DNA from: a virus
Virus record (IMG/VR): IMGVR_UViG_3300006121_000036
Location: 1 to 28,450 of that record
DNA: 28,450 nt
Strand: one strand, 5' to 3'
The stretch's first letter is position 1; each line of letters starts with the position of its first letter. This document shows positions 20,859 to 28,450 of this stretch, piece after piece. Position numbers and translations under genes: made by a program. The notes below the pieces were generated by a model that saw only the letters and a list, made by a program, of their open reading frames with translations, searched no databases and had not been told where the DNA came from.

Positions 20859-21019
20859 TGGCTATTTCAGTTGCACCTAAATCCGATCAACCTAGAGTTA
20901 CAACAGAAGCTCTAAAAAGAGGTGACTCGTCACCAACTTTGCAGTATCGTAATACTGCACCCAAAGATTACACACGTAATTCAGCATCAACCAGAAGTTA
21001 TGGACGTATGAAGCGGTAA
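20858..21019 (+). CDS. Small basic Ser/Thr-rich protein (53 aa)
   Basis: ATG shares one base with the portal stop (TGATG). Encodes MAISVAPKSDQPRVTTEALK and ends TRNSASTRSYGRMKR. Likely disordered and basic. No family; coupling to the portal gene supports translation. Confidence 0.6.
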   Translation: MAISVAPKSDQPRVTTEALKRGDSSPTLQYRNTAPKDYTRNSASTRSYGRMKR

Positions 21020-21096
21020 AGAATTCCTCGTTCAGGGAATAGGGTTTGGCTGCCTTCCCTTTGATTTGGTGGCCGTCTTTCTTTTAGGAGAGCACT

Positions 21097-21135
21097 ATGC
21101 GTAAAAGCCGCAAAGGTCGTAAATCACGCAAGTAA
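21097..21135 (+). CDS. 12-residue Lys/Arg peptide
   Basis: AGGAGAG lies 3 bases before the ATG at 21097. The product is MRKSRKGRKSRK, eight of twelve residues basic, followed by TAA. It stands alone between the 53-aa ORF and the next head gene. Its composition suggests nucleic-acid binding or charge neutralisation in the capsid. It is too short to prove by reading, but start and ribosome site are well formed. Confidence 0.5.
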   Translation: MRKSRKGRKSRK

Positions 21136-21172
21136 TCCGTAAGGGTTCTTGTGGGTGACCACTTAGTCCTGC

Positions 21173-21205
21173 GGGGGAGGCGGGAAACTAAAAACTACCT
21201 CCCCC
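21173..21205 (+). terminator. GC-rich stem-loop before the next head gene
   Basis: GGGGGAGG (21173-21180) and CCTCCCCC (21198-21205) pair perfectly over 8 bases with a 17-nt loop. Only TATTGACTTTT follows, so termination would be weak; a processing or stabilising hairpin is as likely. The remainder of 21136-21260 holds nothing else that I can support, except a lone TTGACT at 21208. Confidence 0.45.
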
Positions 21206-21260
21206 TATTGACTTTTAGCAATTTAGTATTAACCTACACACATTCTGATAGGAAATCGCT

Positions 21261-21800
21261 ATGGCTGTTGCTCCCGACCAGTTGATGCAAATGATTAAAA
21301 GTCAAAAAGATGCGGCTACGCCTGGTGGCGTTCCTTCTGCTGACGGCGCACCAACTTCCATGTCGGACAGTGCAACACCCCCTATGGGTTCTCCCATGTC
21401 TACGCCAGAACCCAAGATGGGTAATCGTGAAGCATCCATGATTAACATTGGTATGGCAACTGACCTGCTTGAGCAAGCCCTACCTGCTTTGGGTAGCGAA
21501 TCGCCTGAAGGTCAAAAGATTCTTAATGCCATCCGCACAATTTCTGGCATCATTGGACCACGCAAAGCAAGAACCGGTGAGCTGCAACAATCCGAGATTC
21601 TGCAATTGCTACAAAATTTACCGCAAGCGGGTGGATTATCACCCGAAGCAAAAGTAATGGCTGGTGCGCCTGCCGTACCCGGAATGTCTCCAACAGGCCA
21701 GCCCACGCCACCACCTCCTCTTGCGCCACCAGGCGGCATGAAGCCACCGGGCGGTGCTGGACTTCCCCCTCCAGGAGGCGGTTTGCCTCCACCTATGTAA
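21261..21800 (+). CDS. Pro/Gly-rich head protein (179 aa)
   Basis: The ribosome site is weak (AGGAAATCGCT). Residues 1-60 are Pro/Ser/Met-rich. Residues ~65-130 form a helical core (MINIGMATDLLEQALPALGSESPEGQKILNAI, in parts). The end is a low-complexity Pro/Gly tail with repeated PPGG. It lies between portal and capsid, where scaffold or head-completion factors are found, so it probably assists prohead assembly. Confidence 0.65.
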   Translation: MAVAPDQLMQMIKSQKDAATPGGVPSADGAPTSMSDSATPPMGSPMSTPEPKMGNREASMINIGMATDLLEQALPALGSESPEGQKILNAIRTISGIIGPRKARTGELQQSEILQLLQNLPQAGGLSPEAKVMAGAPAVPGMSPTGQPTPPPPLAPPGGMKPPGGAGLPPPGGGLPPPM

Positions 21801-21807
21801 AGGAAAA

Positions 21808-21996
21808 ATGATGGACTTGTTCAAACCCCGTGGTGCTTCAGCCCCTCGCAATCCAACTGACAACAACCAGAAAAACGGTCAAATTGTCAACACCCCACGT
21901 TATTCACAATTTGGTGGCTTGAGTTCAGCACCAAAAGGCGGTCATAAAAACATGATGACCACTTCTCGCCCAGGCGATACCAAAAAAGTTATTTAA
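21808..21996 (+). CDS. Small disordered head-region protein (62 aa)
   Basis: ATG at 21808 behind AAAGGAAAA; a longer in-frame reading runs into the previous gene and lacks a site. Basic, Asn/Gly/Ser-rich (FKPRGASAPRNPTDNNQKNG). It ends 18 bases before the scaffold-like gene. Function unknown. Confidence 0.6.
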   Translation: MMDLFKPRGASAPRNPTDNNQKNGQIVNTPRYSQFGGLSSAPKGGHKNMMTTSRPGDTKKVI

Positions 21997-22014
21997 TGCT
22001 GTTAGGGGATAAAC

Positions 22015-22548
22015 ATGAGTAGCTTAGAAAATATGGATCAAGCGCAGATTTACGAATTGGCTAAATTGACCAAAACGTTATCTGACAATCCAATCACACG
22101 CAAAAGACTTTTGCAAATGACTAGAGAAGTTAATCCTGATCTCGTCATTCCTGAGTTGGAAATTGAAGATTACACTCGCACTAAAGTGTCTGAAGCTGAA
22201 CAAAAAGTGATGGCTTTGGAAAACAAATTGCATGAGCGTGATATCCGGGAACAACTCGAAGCAAAACGTGCAAAGATTAAATCAACATACAACGTGGATG
22301 ATAATGCCGTGAGCGAAATTGAAAAGATTATGCTCGATCAAGGCATTACTAGCCACGATACGGCTGCCCAGCATTGGGAGTGGATGAAGCAAGCCGCTGA
22401 ACCCACGCCAACTGGTTACAATCCAAACACATTAAACAAATTTGATTTGTCCAAGTATTGGAAAAGCCCACAGCAAGCAGCTCGTAATGAAGCCGCTACT
22501 GCATTGAACGAAATTAGGAATATTGGTCGTAGACCAATTGGTGTATAG
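22015..22548 (+). CDS. Putative scaffolding protein (177 aa)
   Basis: AGGGGATAAAC precedes the ATG. Highly charged and mostly helical, with a coiled coil about residues 57-95 (SEAEQKVMALENKLHERDIREQLEAKRAKI, in parts) and a basic C-terminus (NEIRNIGRRPIGV). Size, composition and position directly before the major capsid gene fit an internal scaffold that organises coat subunits. Sequence identity with a named family is not visible. Confidence 0.65.
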   Translation: MSSLENMDQAQIYELAKLTKTLSDNPITRKRLLQMTREVNPDLVIPELEIEDYTRTKVSEAEQKVMALENKLHERDIREQLEAKRAKIKSTYNVDDNAVSEIEKIMLDQGITSHDTAAQHWEWMKQAAEPTPTGYNPNTLNKFDLSKYWKSPQQAARNEAATALNEIRNIGRRPIGV

Positions 22549-22583
22549 TTTTGGGGATAAAACTGTTTGGCGGCGTTTTGCCG
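22522..22583 (+). promoter_or_regulatory. Three hairpins in the leader of the capsid gene
   Basis: ATTGGTC-GTA-GACCAAT (22522-22538), AGTTTT-GGGGAT-AAAACT (22547-22564, containing most of the scaffold stop codon) and CGGC-GTTTT-GCCG (22571-22583) follow one another, ending 23 bases before the capsid ATG. They leave AAGGAG free. mRNA stabilisation or processing for high capsid yield is a reasonable inference. Confidence 0.5.
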
Positions 22584-22606
22584 TTTATTAACTAAGGAGA
22601 TTTATT

Positions 22607-23617
22607 ATGCCTATTGGCGGCGGAATTCTCCCGGCAAGTGGTACGTCTCAGTATAATGAGCTTACCTACGTCACACGCCGGGCATTTATACCCAAGCTGG
22701 TTGTCCAGCTTTACAACTCAACCCCTTTGATGGCTGCGCTTATTGCAAACAGCCAACAAGCATCAGGCGGTGTGAGCCAAGTGACTGTACCTGTTCAGGG
22801 TGCTGGTTTTGTTAATGCACAATGGTCTGATTATTCAGGCTCATTTAACCAACCATCAGTCCAGCAAGGTGCGTTTAACGCTGAATTCAACCTAAAATTG
22901 ATGATTGCACCTGTACCATTCCTTGGTATGGAAGGTGCAGTGCAACAAGACTACGCTATTATCCCTCTGATCGAAGCTCGTATGAATGATGCGACCAACG
23001 TGATGATGGATGCGATGGCAACAGCCTTGTACACCAATTACACCAACACCCAACAATTCATCGGCTTGCCTGGTGCAATTGATGACGGTACTAACTTGGC
23101 AACCTACGGTAACATCAACCGTTCGACATACACTTGGTGGAAATCCAAAGTGTACGCAGCGGGTAACGTCAACCCAACCCGTCAAAACACGCTTCAGTAC
23201 ATCTCTGGTACAGTCAAATACGGTGCTGAAGTACCGACATTTGGTGTATGCGGTTTTGGTACATGGACATTGTTAGCTCAAGACTATGTTGGTCAAGAGC
23301 AATACGTTATCACCCCAGGCCACGGTTTTGATGGTGACAACAACGGCCCTCAAGCAGCGTTTCGTGCTTTGATGGTTGCTGGTGTGCCAATCTATCCAGA
23401 CCCATATTGCCCTGAAGGTACTGTCTACTTCATCAACAGCAACTACTTGTCGTTGTACATCCATGAGCAAGGCTCATTTGTGTTCACTGGCTTTGAATCG
23501 ACGCTGCCTAACTGGCAGATTGGTTATGTAGGTGCGGTGTTGATGATTGCGGAATTGGTATCGACCAAACCCAAGACCATGACCCGTGTGTCTGGTTATA
23601 ACTCAATCGCACTCTAA
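22607..23617 (+). CDS. Major capsid protein
   Basis: 336 residues with the strongest ribosome site in the operon (TAAGGAGATTTATT). It follows the scaffold-like gene. Typical features are an N-arm leading to FIPKLVVQLYNSTPLMAALIANSQQ, a beta-rich VSQVTVPVQGAGF and an extended loop around QWSDYSGSF. A spine-helix region IEARMNDATNVMMDAMATALYTN and a late axial-domain part (AALRALMVAGVPIYPDPYCPEGTVYFINSNY-like sequence, seen in parts) follow. This suggests an HK97-type coat protein. Its assignment rests on position, length and pattern. Confidence 0.85.
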   Translation: MPIGGGILPASGTSQYNELTYVTRRAFIPKLVVQLYNSTPLMAALIANSQQASGGVSQVTVPVQGAGFVNAQWSDYSGSFNQPSVQQGAFNAEFNLKLMIAPVPFLGMEGAVQQDYAIIPLIEARMNDATNVMMDAMATALYTNYTNTQQFIGLPGAIDDGTNLATYGNINRSTYTWWKSKVYAAGNVNPTRQNTLQYISGTVKYGAEVPTFGVCGFGTWTLLAQDYVGQEQYVITPGHGFDGDNNGPQAAFRALMVAGVPIYPDPYCPEGTVYFINSNYLSLYIHEQGSFVFTGFESTLPNWQIGYVGAVLMIAELVSTKPKTMTRVSGYNSIAL

Positions 23618-23629
23618 GGAGAAATAGTC

Positions 23630-23983
23630 ATGGCTCTCGGCTTAAACAAAATCCTCCTTTCCTCTGCTGGTTCAAACACACCAGGTGCTTATTGGCAGTT
23701 AACAACACTGAGCGCAAATAACGCTACCGTGCTGGTTCCTGCTGGTACATACTTGTTGTTCCCAACAGCAAACGTGACAATTGAAGCAGTGTCGGCTTAC
23801 AACACCAATACTGCTTGCACAACGCCATCAACTTGGTCAACACTCATTGCCAATAACACGGGTGGTGTGTTGCTGTCTGACGGTGTAAACGTTCGTGCAA
23901 ACGTTATTGTTGCAACCGCTACAACGATTACTCTTGCTACTGTTAACGGTGGTCAAGCAGTAAGCGGCACATACAACAGTTAA
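23630..23983 (+). CDS. Small beta-rich protein after capsid (117 aa)
   Basis: AAGGAGAAATAGTC before the ATG. Thr/Asn/Ala/Val-rich with alternating pattern (NATVLVPAGTYLLFPTANVTIEAVSAY, in parts), no Cys bridge motif. Immediately downstream of the capsid gene, so a decoration or head-fibre protein is likely. The name is an inference from position. Confidence 0.65.
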   Translation: MALGLNKILLSSAGSNTPGAYWQLTTLSANNATVLVPAGTYLLFPTANVTIEAVSAYNTNTACTTPSTWSTLIANNTGGVLLSDGVNVRANVIVATATTITLATVNGGQAVSGTYNS

Positions 23984-23992
23984 GGAAACAAT

Positions 23993-24457
23993 ATGTCTAA
24001 TGCAGATTCAGTCGCACAATATACTTTAGACAGTTTCGGCAATGGTCGTATTGGCGTTGTTAAAACCGCTTCACTTGCTACCACCGGTAATGCGGTAGTC
24101 ACCATTCCATTGTTAAATGGTGGCTTAACCAATTCCGGTGCAATAGCAGGTTCTGGTGCGGTGATTGTACGGAGAATTACTGTACAAAATCCAACTGGTA
24201 ACGTCAGTGCGGCTAACGTGGCAATCAGTATTTCCAGCACAGGTAACGTAGCAACTGCCAATGCGGTCGTTGCTAACGTGGTGTTAACCAACTTGACAGG
24301 TGCTGGCACTTATCAAGATTTAACGATTGCTGGTGGTTTTGCTGCCAATACCGTTGTCAGCGGTTATCAAACGCAATGCTTGTATGTAAACATCAATACT
24401 GGATCGTCTAACGGTACAGTTGATATTGCCGTGTACGGCGATGTTGTGAGTTTCTGA
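23993..24457 (+). CDS. Beta-rich structural protein (154 aa)
   Basis: AAGGAAACAAT before the ATG. Short repetitive beta segments (GNAVVTIPLLNGG, SAANVAISISSTGNVATANAVVANVVL, in parts). Similar in style to the previous protein and probably a second decoration or fibre component. Its stop overlaps the next ATG by one base (TGATG). Confidence 0.65.
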   Translation: MSNADSVAQYTLDSFGNGRIGVVKTASLATTGNAVVTIPLLNGGLTNSGAIAGSGAVIVRRITVQNPTGNVSAANVAISISSTGNVATANAVVANVVLTNLTGAGTYQDLTIAGGFAANTVVSGYQTQCLYVNINTGSSNGTVDIAVYGDVVSF

Positions 24458-24792
24458 TGATTTCAATATTCGTAACCAATTTAACTGAAAAGAAACTGGT
24501 AGATGGTTTTGCTGGCGTGAAGTATACCTTTTTGCCAGGTGAACCCGTTGAAGTTCCTATTGACGTTGCCAAGCACGTTTTTGGTTACGGAGATGAAAAC
24601 AAAGAACCTTATTTGGCTCGGCTTGGCTGGATTAAGACCACAAACGATATTGAGGATGGTTTAGCTATCCTTGCTAAGTGGACTTTTTCCGACAAGCCAC
24701 CAGAAAAGAACCATTCGTTATCCCCGGTGGTGGAAAGAGTACCTCTGCGAGCTGTTAAGCAGACAGAGGGAAAAGTCCGATCTGTTGCTTAA
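24457..24792 (+). CDS. Conserved podophage-type protein (111 aa)
   Basis: Reads like a small protein regularly found just before the head-tail adaptor: DGFAGVKYTFLPGEPVEVPIDVAKHVFGYGDENKEPYLARLGW, in parts, with the FGYG..NKEP...RLGW phrase. The C-terminus is basic. The function is unknown; a head-completion role is plausible from position. Confidence 0.7.
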   Translation: MISIFVTNLTEKKLVDGFAGVKYTFLPGEPVEVPIDVAKHVFGYGDENKEPYLARLGWIKTTNDIEDGLAILAKWTFSDKPPEKNHSLSPVVERVPLRAVKQTEGKVRSVA

Positions 24793-24806
24793 ACTATGGA
24801 ACGTAA

Positions 24807-25688
24807 ATGTCGAAAACCCTCTCCGGTTATATTACGGAAGTCAGACGTTTATTGCATGATGCCAACGCTAATTTTTACACGGATCAGCAACTAACGGACT
24901 ATATTAACGCTGCCCGAAACCGGTTAGTGCGTGATACAGGCTGTCTGCGTACTATCCAGGTTATACAAGCCCCCGCACCACCTGCAACAACAATTAACAG
25001 TGTCACAGCAACAAACCCTGTGACTTGGCAAGCAAGTACCGCTTATACAGCCGGTCAATTCTTGTTTAGCAACATTTTTACTTATCAAGTCACGACTGCT
25101 GGCACAACCGGCACAACTGCGCCCCCGTATCCGTTAAGTAGCAGCTCAAGCTACAACAACTATCCACCATCCACAGAATTTTTTAATGGAACGTGCGGAT
25201 TAACGTATGTTGGCAATGTTGAGCAGATTCCGTTTAGCACCTTGCCACAAGGCCAGCAAACCCTAGACATTTTGAACATCAATTTGTATTGGGGTAATAG
25301 TCGTGTGCCATTAGATTACTTGGCTTGGACAGATTTCAACGCCAGGTTGCGGTTTTGGCAGAATTACATTGGTAGACCGTGTGCTTTCTCGGTTTATGGT
25401 CAAAATACCATTTATATTGGTCCTATACCGGATCAAATTTATCAAATTGAGATTGATACGGTGATTTTGCCGACTGATTTGGTATTAACCACGCCAACGG
25501 TTACAGATTCCATTCAAGACCCGTATACAAGTCCTGTTCAATTCTATGCGGCGTATTTAGCCAAGTATTACGAGCAATCGTTTGGTGAAGCAGAAATTTA
25601 CAAGCAAGAATATTCAAAACAAGCTATTTCTGTGTTGAATACTGTCTTTAATCGTCGTATTCCTTCTGCTTACAGCAACATTTATTAA
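24807..25688 (+). CDS. Head-tail adaptor with an inserted carbohydrate-binding-like domain
   Basis: 293 residues. The N-terminal helices SGYITEVRRLLHDANANFYTDQQLTDYINAARNRLVRDTG, in parts, and the C-terminal part (DPYTSPVQFYAAYLAKYYEQSFGEAEIYKQEYSKQ, in parts) are the adaptor pattern of podophages (gp11/gp4-like) that binds under the portal. Residues ~72-136 interrupt it with WQASTAYTAGQFLF, TYQVTTAGTTGTTAP and a Ser-rich loop, which resembles the small W..ST.Y..G......Y.. carbohydrate-binding fold of phage tail proteins. The insertion is an inference; the adaptor call is firmer. Confidence 0.8.
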   Translation: MSKTLSGYITEVRRLLHDANANFYTDQQLTDYINAARNRLVRDTGCLRTIQVIQAPAPPATTINSVTATNPVTWQASTAYTAGQFLFSNIFTYQVTTAGTTGTTAPPYPLSSSSSYNNYPPSTEFFNGTCGLTYVGNVEQIPFSTLPQGQQTLDILNINLYWGNSRVPLDYLAWTDFNARLRFWQNYIGRPCAFSVYGQNTIYIGPIPDQIYQIEIDTVILPTDLVLTTPTVTDSIQDPYTSPVQFYAAYLAKYYEQSFGEAEIYKQEYSKQAISVLNTVFNRRIPSAYSNIY

Positions 25689-25689
25689 G

Positions 25690-27678
25690 ATGGCTACGGC
25701 AGAGCAAAAAAAATCATATCAAGTTGTCAAAACCTTTCGTGGCCTTGACACACAAGCCAATCGCACTGCTATCAAAGATGATGAGTTTTCTTGGCTGGAA
25801 AACGCTCAACCCATTGGTTATGCCAACTTAAAAATTATTCCCAATTACAACACGGTGAGTATTTCCAATACCGCTGTGACATGGGCTAATACCGCTACAA
25901 CACTTGCGTCTGGCAGCATCAATGTTAAAGATTACATTGTGGCGTTTGAAGCAGACGGTAGTGCTGAGTATTACAACGCTACTGACGGAACAAAAGGCAC
26001 AGTTGCTGCATCCGGTACGTTTAGCGGTTCAGGTGTACAAACTGCACAATGGAAAAACAATAATTTATTGATTCTTGATCCGTCCAAAGGTTATTTTGCT
26101 TGGGATGGCAATAATGTTGTAACCATTGGTTCTGTTGGCATCATTGCGGTGACTAACGGCGGTACTAGTTACAGCAGTCCAAGCGTGAGTATTGGCGCAC
26201 CTGGCACAAACGGTACGCAAGCCAATGCGGTGGCAACGGTGTTATCCGGTGTAGTCAAAACCGTATCGCTCTCTGATGCTGGCTCAGGATATAACTCAGC
26301 CTCCCCGCCAAGCGTCACCATTCTGGATAGTGCTGGTAGTGGTGCAACGGCAATTGCAGGAGTCGTGACGTTTGCAACCGGTACGGCATCAGCGGTAGTG
26401 GTAACAGGTGGTAAAGGGTATACCAACTCAGCTAATACGGTTGTGTCATTCTCAGGCGGGGGTGGTTCAGGTGCGGCAGGTACGGCTGTTCTGTCCGGTG
26501 GTCAGGTTGTTGAAGTAGTGATTACTAATCCAGGTTCAGGTTACACCAATGCGTCTAATTTAACGGTGACTGTATCAGGCGGTGGTGGAACAGGCGCAGT
26601 GCTTAAAGGTATTGTCAATTCTGATTCTAATGTTGGGATTGCATCGTTTAGCGGCAGGGTATGGATTGCGGCTGGGCGTACCATTTATTATTCAGCAGTC
26701 AATTCTTATACAGATTTTACGTCTGTATCGGCTGGTTCGTTTGTGTTGACCGACGAAACCTTGCACGGAAATATCCAGCAAATTATTTCTGCTAATAATT
26801 TCTTATATATCTTTGGTGATGACAGTATTAACGTGATTTCTAATGTCACGGTGGATACGAGTGGTGTGACGGTGTTTACGAACACCAACATCTCAGCATC
26901 AGTTGGATCAAAGCGTCCTTACGCAATATTCCCGTATTTTCGGTCTATTTTGTTCTTAAACGACTATGGCGTGTACGCTTTAGTAGGAAGTACGACAACT
27001 AAACTGTCTGACCCGCTTGATGGATTGTTCCCTAATATTGACTTTACTTATCCCATTTATGCGGGACAAGTATTGCTAAACAATATTTTGTGTGCTGCGT
27101 TTAACTTTAGATATTATGACGCAACGTTTACGCAAACGTATCGGTATATTCAGGCGGTGTTTTTTGAAAAGAAATGGTTTTTAACGTCACAAGGCGATAA
27201 CTTAAAATACATTACTTCTGTGCCATTGAACGGTAAAATTACATTGTTCGGCACGGATGGATCAACGCTTTATCAGTTGTATCAGAATACGTCTGGATCA
27301 ATCACCAGTCGGATACAAACGGCTTTGTTGCCAATGACTGATCCCATACGGACTAAGCAAGCGTTAAAGATTGGCATTGAAGCAACGGCTACCAATATTA
27401 GCTCAGTAACGATGTCAGCCACGGTGGATTCTGAGACGGGTTCAAGTCCAGCGTATACGTTGAGTTCTTTAGTGGCTTGGCAAAATAATAATTTGACAAC
27501 GATTACCTGGACAAATAACAGCAGTACGACGATTGGCTGGGGTCAGATTGGATATAGTTTGTACAAAACAGACGCATCACAGTATGGAAAATATCTTGGC
27601 ATTACAGTAACATCAAGCAATCCCGCTTTTACTGTAAATGGATTTGAATTTGAACATGAATTAAGAGTGAGGTTCTAA
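25690..27678 (+). CDS. Tail nozzle/tubular protein with four internal beta-repeats
   Basis: 662 residues. The N-terminus KTFRGLDTQANRTAIKDDEFSWLENAQPIG and the body (VWIAAGRTIYYSAVNSYTDFTS, HGNIQQIISANNFLYIFGDDSINVI, SILFLNDYGVYALVG), in parts, are of the podophage nozzle type that extends the tail below the adaptor. Residues ~148-308 contain four tandem units of ~40 residues, each V.V...G.GY......V...GGGG.GA, inserted in the chain. It follows the adaptor with one base between. Its stop overlaps the next ATG. Confidence 0.8.
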   Translation: MATAEQKKSYQVVKTFRGLDTQANRTAIKDDEFSWLENAQPIGYANLKIIPNYNTVSISNTAVTWANTATTLASGSINVKDYIVAFEADGSAEYYNATDGTKGTVAASGTFSGSGVQTAQWKNNNLLILDPSKGYFAWDGNNVVTIGSVGIIAVTNGGTSYSSPSVSIGAPGTNGTQANAVATVLSGVVKTVSLSDAGSGYNSASPPSVTILDSAGSGATAIAGVVTFATGTASAVVVTGGKGYTNSANTVVSFSGGGGSGAAGTAVLSGGQVVEVVITNPGSGYTNASNLTVTVSGGGGTGAVLKGIVNSDSNVGIASFSGRVWIAAGRTIYYSAVNSYTDFTSVSAGSFVLTDETLHGNIQQIISANNFLYIFGDDSINVISNVTVDTSGVTVFTNTNISASVGSKRPYAIFPYFRSILFLNDYGVYALVGSTTTKLSDPLDGLFPNIDFTYPIYAGQVLLNNILCAAFNFRYYDATFTQTYRYIQAVFFEKKWFLTSQGDNLKYITSVPLNGKITLFGTDGSTLYQLYQNTSGSITSRIQTALLPMTDPIRTKQALKIGIEATATNISSVTMSATVDSETGSSPAYTLSSLVAWQNNNLTTITWTNNSSTTIGWGQIGYSLYKTDASQYGKYLGITVTSSNPAFTVNGFEFEHELRVRF

Positions 27679-28196
27679 TGACTGTCCCCTATACTTTTGC
27701 TACGGCAACCACTGCAATCCCGTTATCACAACTGGATTCTAATTTTGCGACAGGCATCACTCTTGGTAACACCACGGTGTATCTGGGTAACACCACAACA
27801 TCGTTTGGTAACGTCACCCTGACAAACGTCACCGTCTCAAGCGGTAATTTATCGTCTGGTGTGACAGTCACTAATCCAACTATCACCAACTATGTAGAAA
27901 CGCTCTATACAGCGACGGGCAACACAACGGTATCGCTGAGTAACGGAACGATACAAAAGATCACTACAAGCGGTTCTACGACGATTACGCTACCTTCTAG
28001 CGTATCAGGTAAGAGTTTTACTGTTCTGGTGTCGTATGCAGGTTCTGATGCGCTAACGTGGGCGGGTGGCACAACATTAAAATGGGCGGGTGGTACAACG
28101 CCAACGCCAACATCTACGTCAGGCAAGATTGATATTTTTAACTTTTATCAAGATGGCACAAATACTTACGGTGCTATCTATGGACAGAGTTTCTAA
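27678..28196 (+). CDS. Tail fibre-like protein (172 aa)
   Basis: The N-terminus has repeated short units (LGNTTVYLGNTTTSFGNVTLTNVTVSSG, in parts) typical of a fibre shaft. The C-terminal part TTITLPSSVSGKSFTVLVSYAG, LTWAGGTTLKWAGGTTPTPT and FNFYQDGTNTYGAIYGQSF is a module common at fibre tips. Probably a short receptor-binding or accessory fibre. Starts by overlap with the nozzle gene and ends in TAATG. Confidence 0.7.
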   Translation: MTVPYTFATATTAIPLSQLDSNFATGITLGNTTVYLGNTTTSFGNVTLTNVTVSSGNLSSGVTVTNPTITNYVETLYTATGNTTVSLSNGTIQKITTSGSTTITLPSSVSGKSFTVLVSYAGSDALTWAGGTTLKWAGGTTPTPTSTSGKIDIFNFYQDGTNTYGAIYGQSF

Positions 28197-28450
28197 TGTT
28201 TAGTGCTGCTAAGATTGCCGCACCTACGTCAAGTGGGTACAACCTCACGAATTCCTTGCGGTTTCGTGCCAGTGCGTCTGCTAACTTAACCCGTACATTT
28301 ACAACACCGACATCTTCAACGGTTTTTACTTGGTCAGGGTGGGTTAAGAGAGGGTTGTTAGGGACAACACAGTATTTGTTCGGGGCAAGTACAACTACTA
28401 ATTTTGGGTTTAACTCAAGCAACCAGTTGGTATTGACCCTTAGCGGAACA
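28196..28450 (+). CDS. LamG/concanavalin-like tail protein, 3' end cut by window edge
   Basis: ATG shares one base with the previous stop. 85 codons are visible: NLTNSLRFRASASANLTRTF and TVFTWSGWVKRGLLGTTQYLFG are the opening strands of a jelly-roll (LamG-like) glycan-binding domain as in phage tail fibres. The gene continues beyond the window. Confidence 0.65.
   Translation, partial: MFSAAKIAAPTSSGYNLTNSLRFRASASANLTRTFTTPTSSTVFTWSGWVKRGLLGTTQYLFGASTTTNFGFNSSNQLVLTLSGT

Noticed and set aside
1-28450. CRISPR array, insertion sequence, integrase or attachment site
   Set aside because: No spaced direct repeats, transposase or recombinase motifs were seen on either strand.

Overview
The window is part of a tailed bacteriophage genome (moderately AT-rich, almost gap-free, many 1-8 bp gene overlaps). 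The portal, head-tail adaptor, tail-nozzle-like and internal-virion-type proteins, with no tape-measure or sheath genes, point to a short-tailed (podovirus-like) phage. The host is probably a Gram-negative proteobacterium. That is an inference from the overall look of the proteins; no host marker is present. No integrase, repressor, tRNA, CRISPR array, DNA polymerase or RNA polymerase is visible.

Layout. (1) 1-6325, plus strand: end of a late operon, with three long Gln/Ala-rich or helical proteins of internal-virion type, small proteins and a lysis cassette (two membrane proteins, one a 3-TM holin, then a GH108-type muramidase). (2) 6315-13167, minus strand: accessory and recombination operon. 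Read in transcription order it starts at a probable promoter near 13300. It runs through about eleven small accessory genes, several assembled from shared modules, then a YqaJ-type exonuclease, a RecT-like annealing protein, an SSB-like protein with an acidic DDVPF tail and a RusA resolvase, and ends with a glycosyltransferase and a SAM methyltransferase. (3) 13168-13679: a 512-bp gap with a promoter, a palindrome, tandem hairpins and a strongly structured minus-strand RNA ending in six U's. (4) 13680-15459, minus strand: second operon, with small proteins, an internal terminator and a cytosine-C5 DNA methyltransferase whose DNA also encodes a second full-length protein in another frame. (5) 15460-15893: AT-rich divergent control region followed by a G-rich segment. 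(6) 15894-28450, plus strand: packaging and morphogenesis operon, with TerL, a Zn/AT-hook protein, portal, scaffold-like proteins, major capsid, adaptor, nozzle and fibre-like proteins. The last is cut by the window edge.

The two plus-strand blocks flank the minus-strand block, and the right end (tail fibres) would lead naturally into the left end (internal virion proteins, lysis). The window may therefore be a piece of a circularly permuted genome with the remaining tail genes and any polymerase outside it.

The most unusual feature is 13846-14733. A complete Dcm-type methyltransferase and a 287-residue protein ending in the phage-typical LNPTWVEWLMGWP motif are read from the same DNA on the same strand, from two start codons (TTGAATG) behind one Shine-Dalgarno. 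The second is the 13573-13648 minus-strand RNA, whose 21-bp closing stem is kept by G-U pairs that only make sense on that strand.
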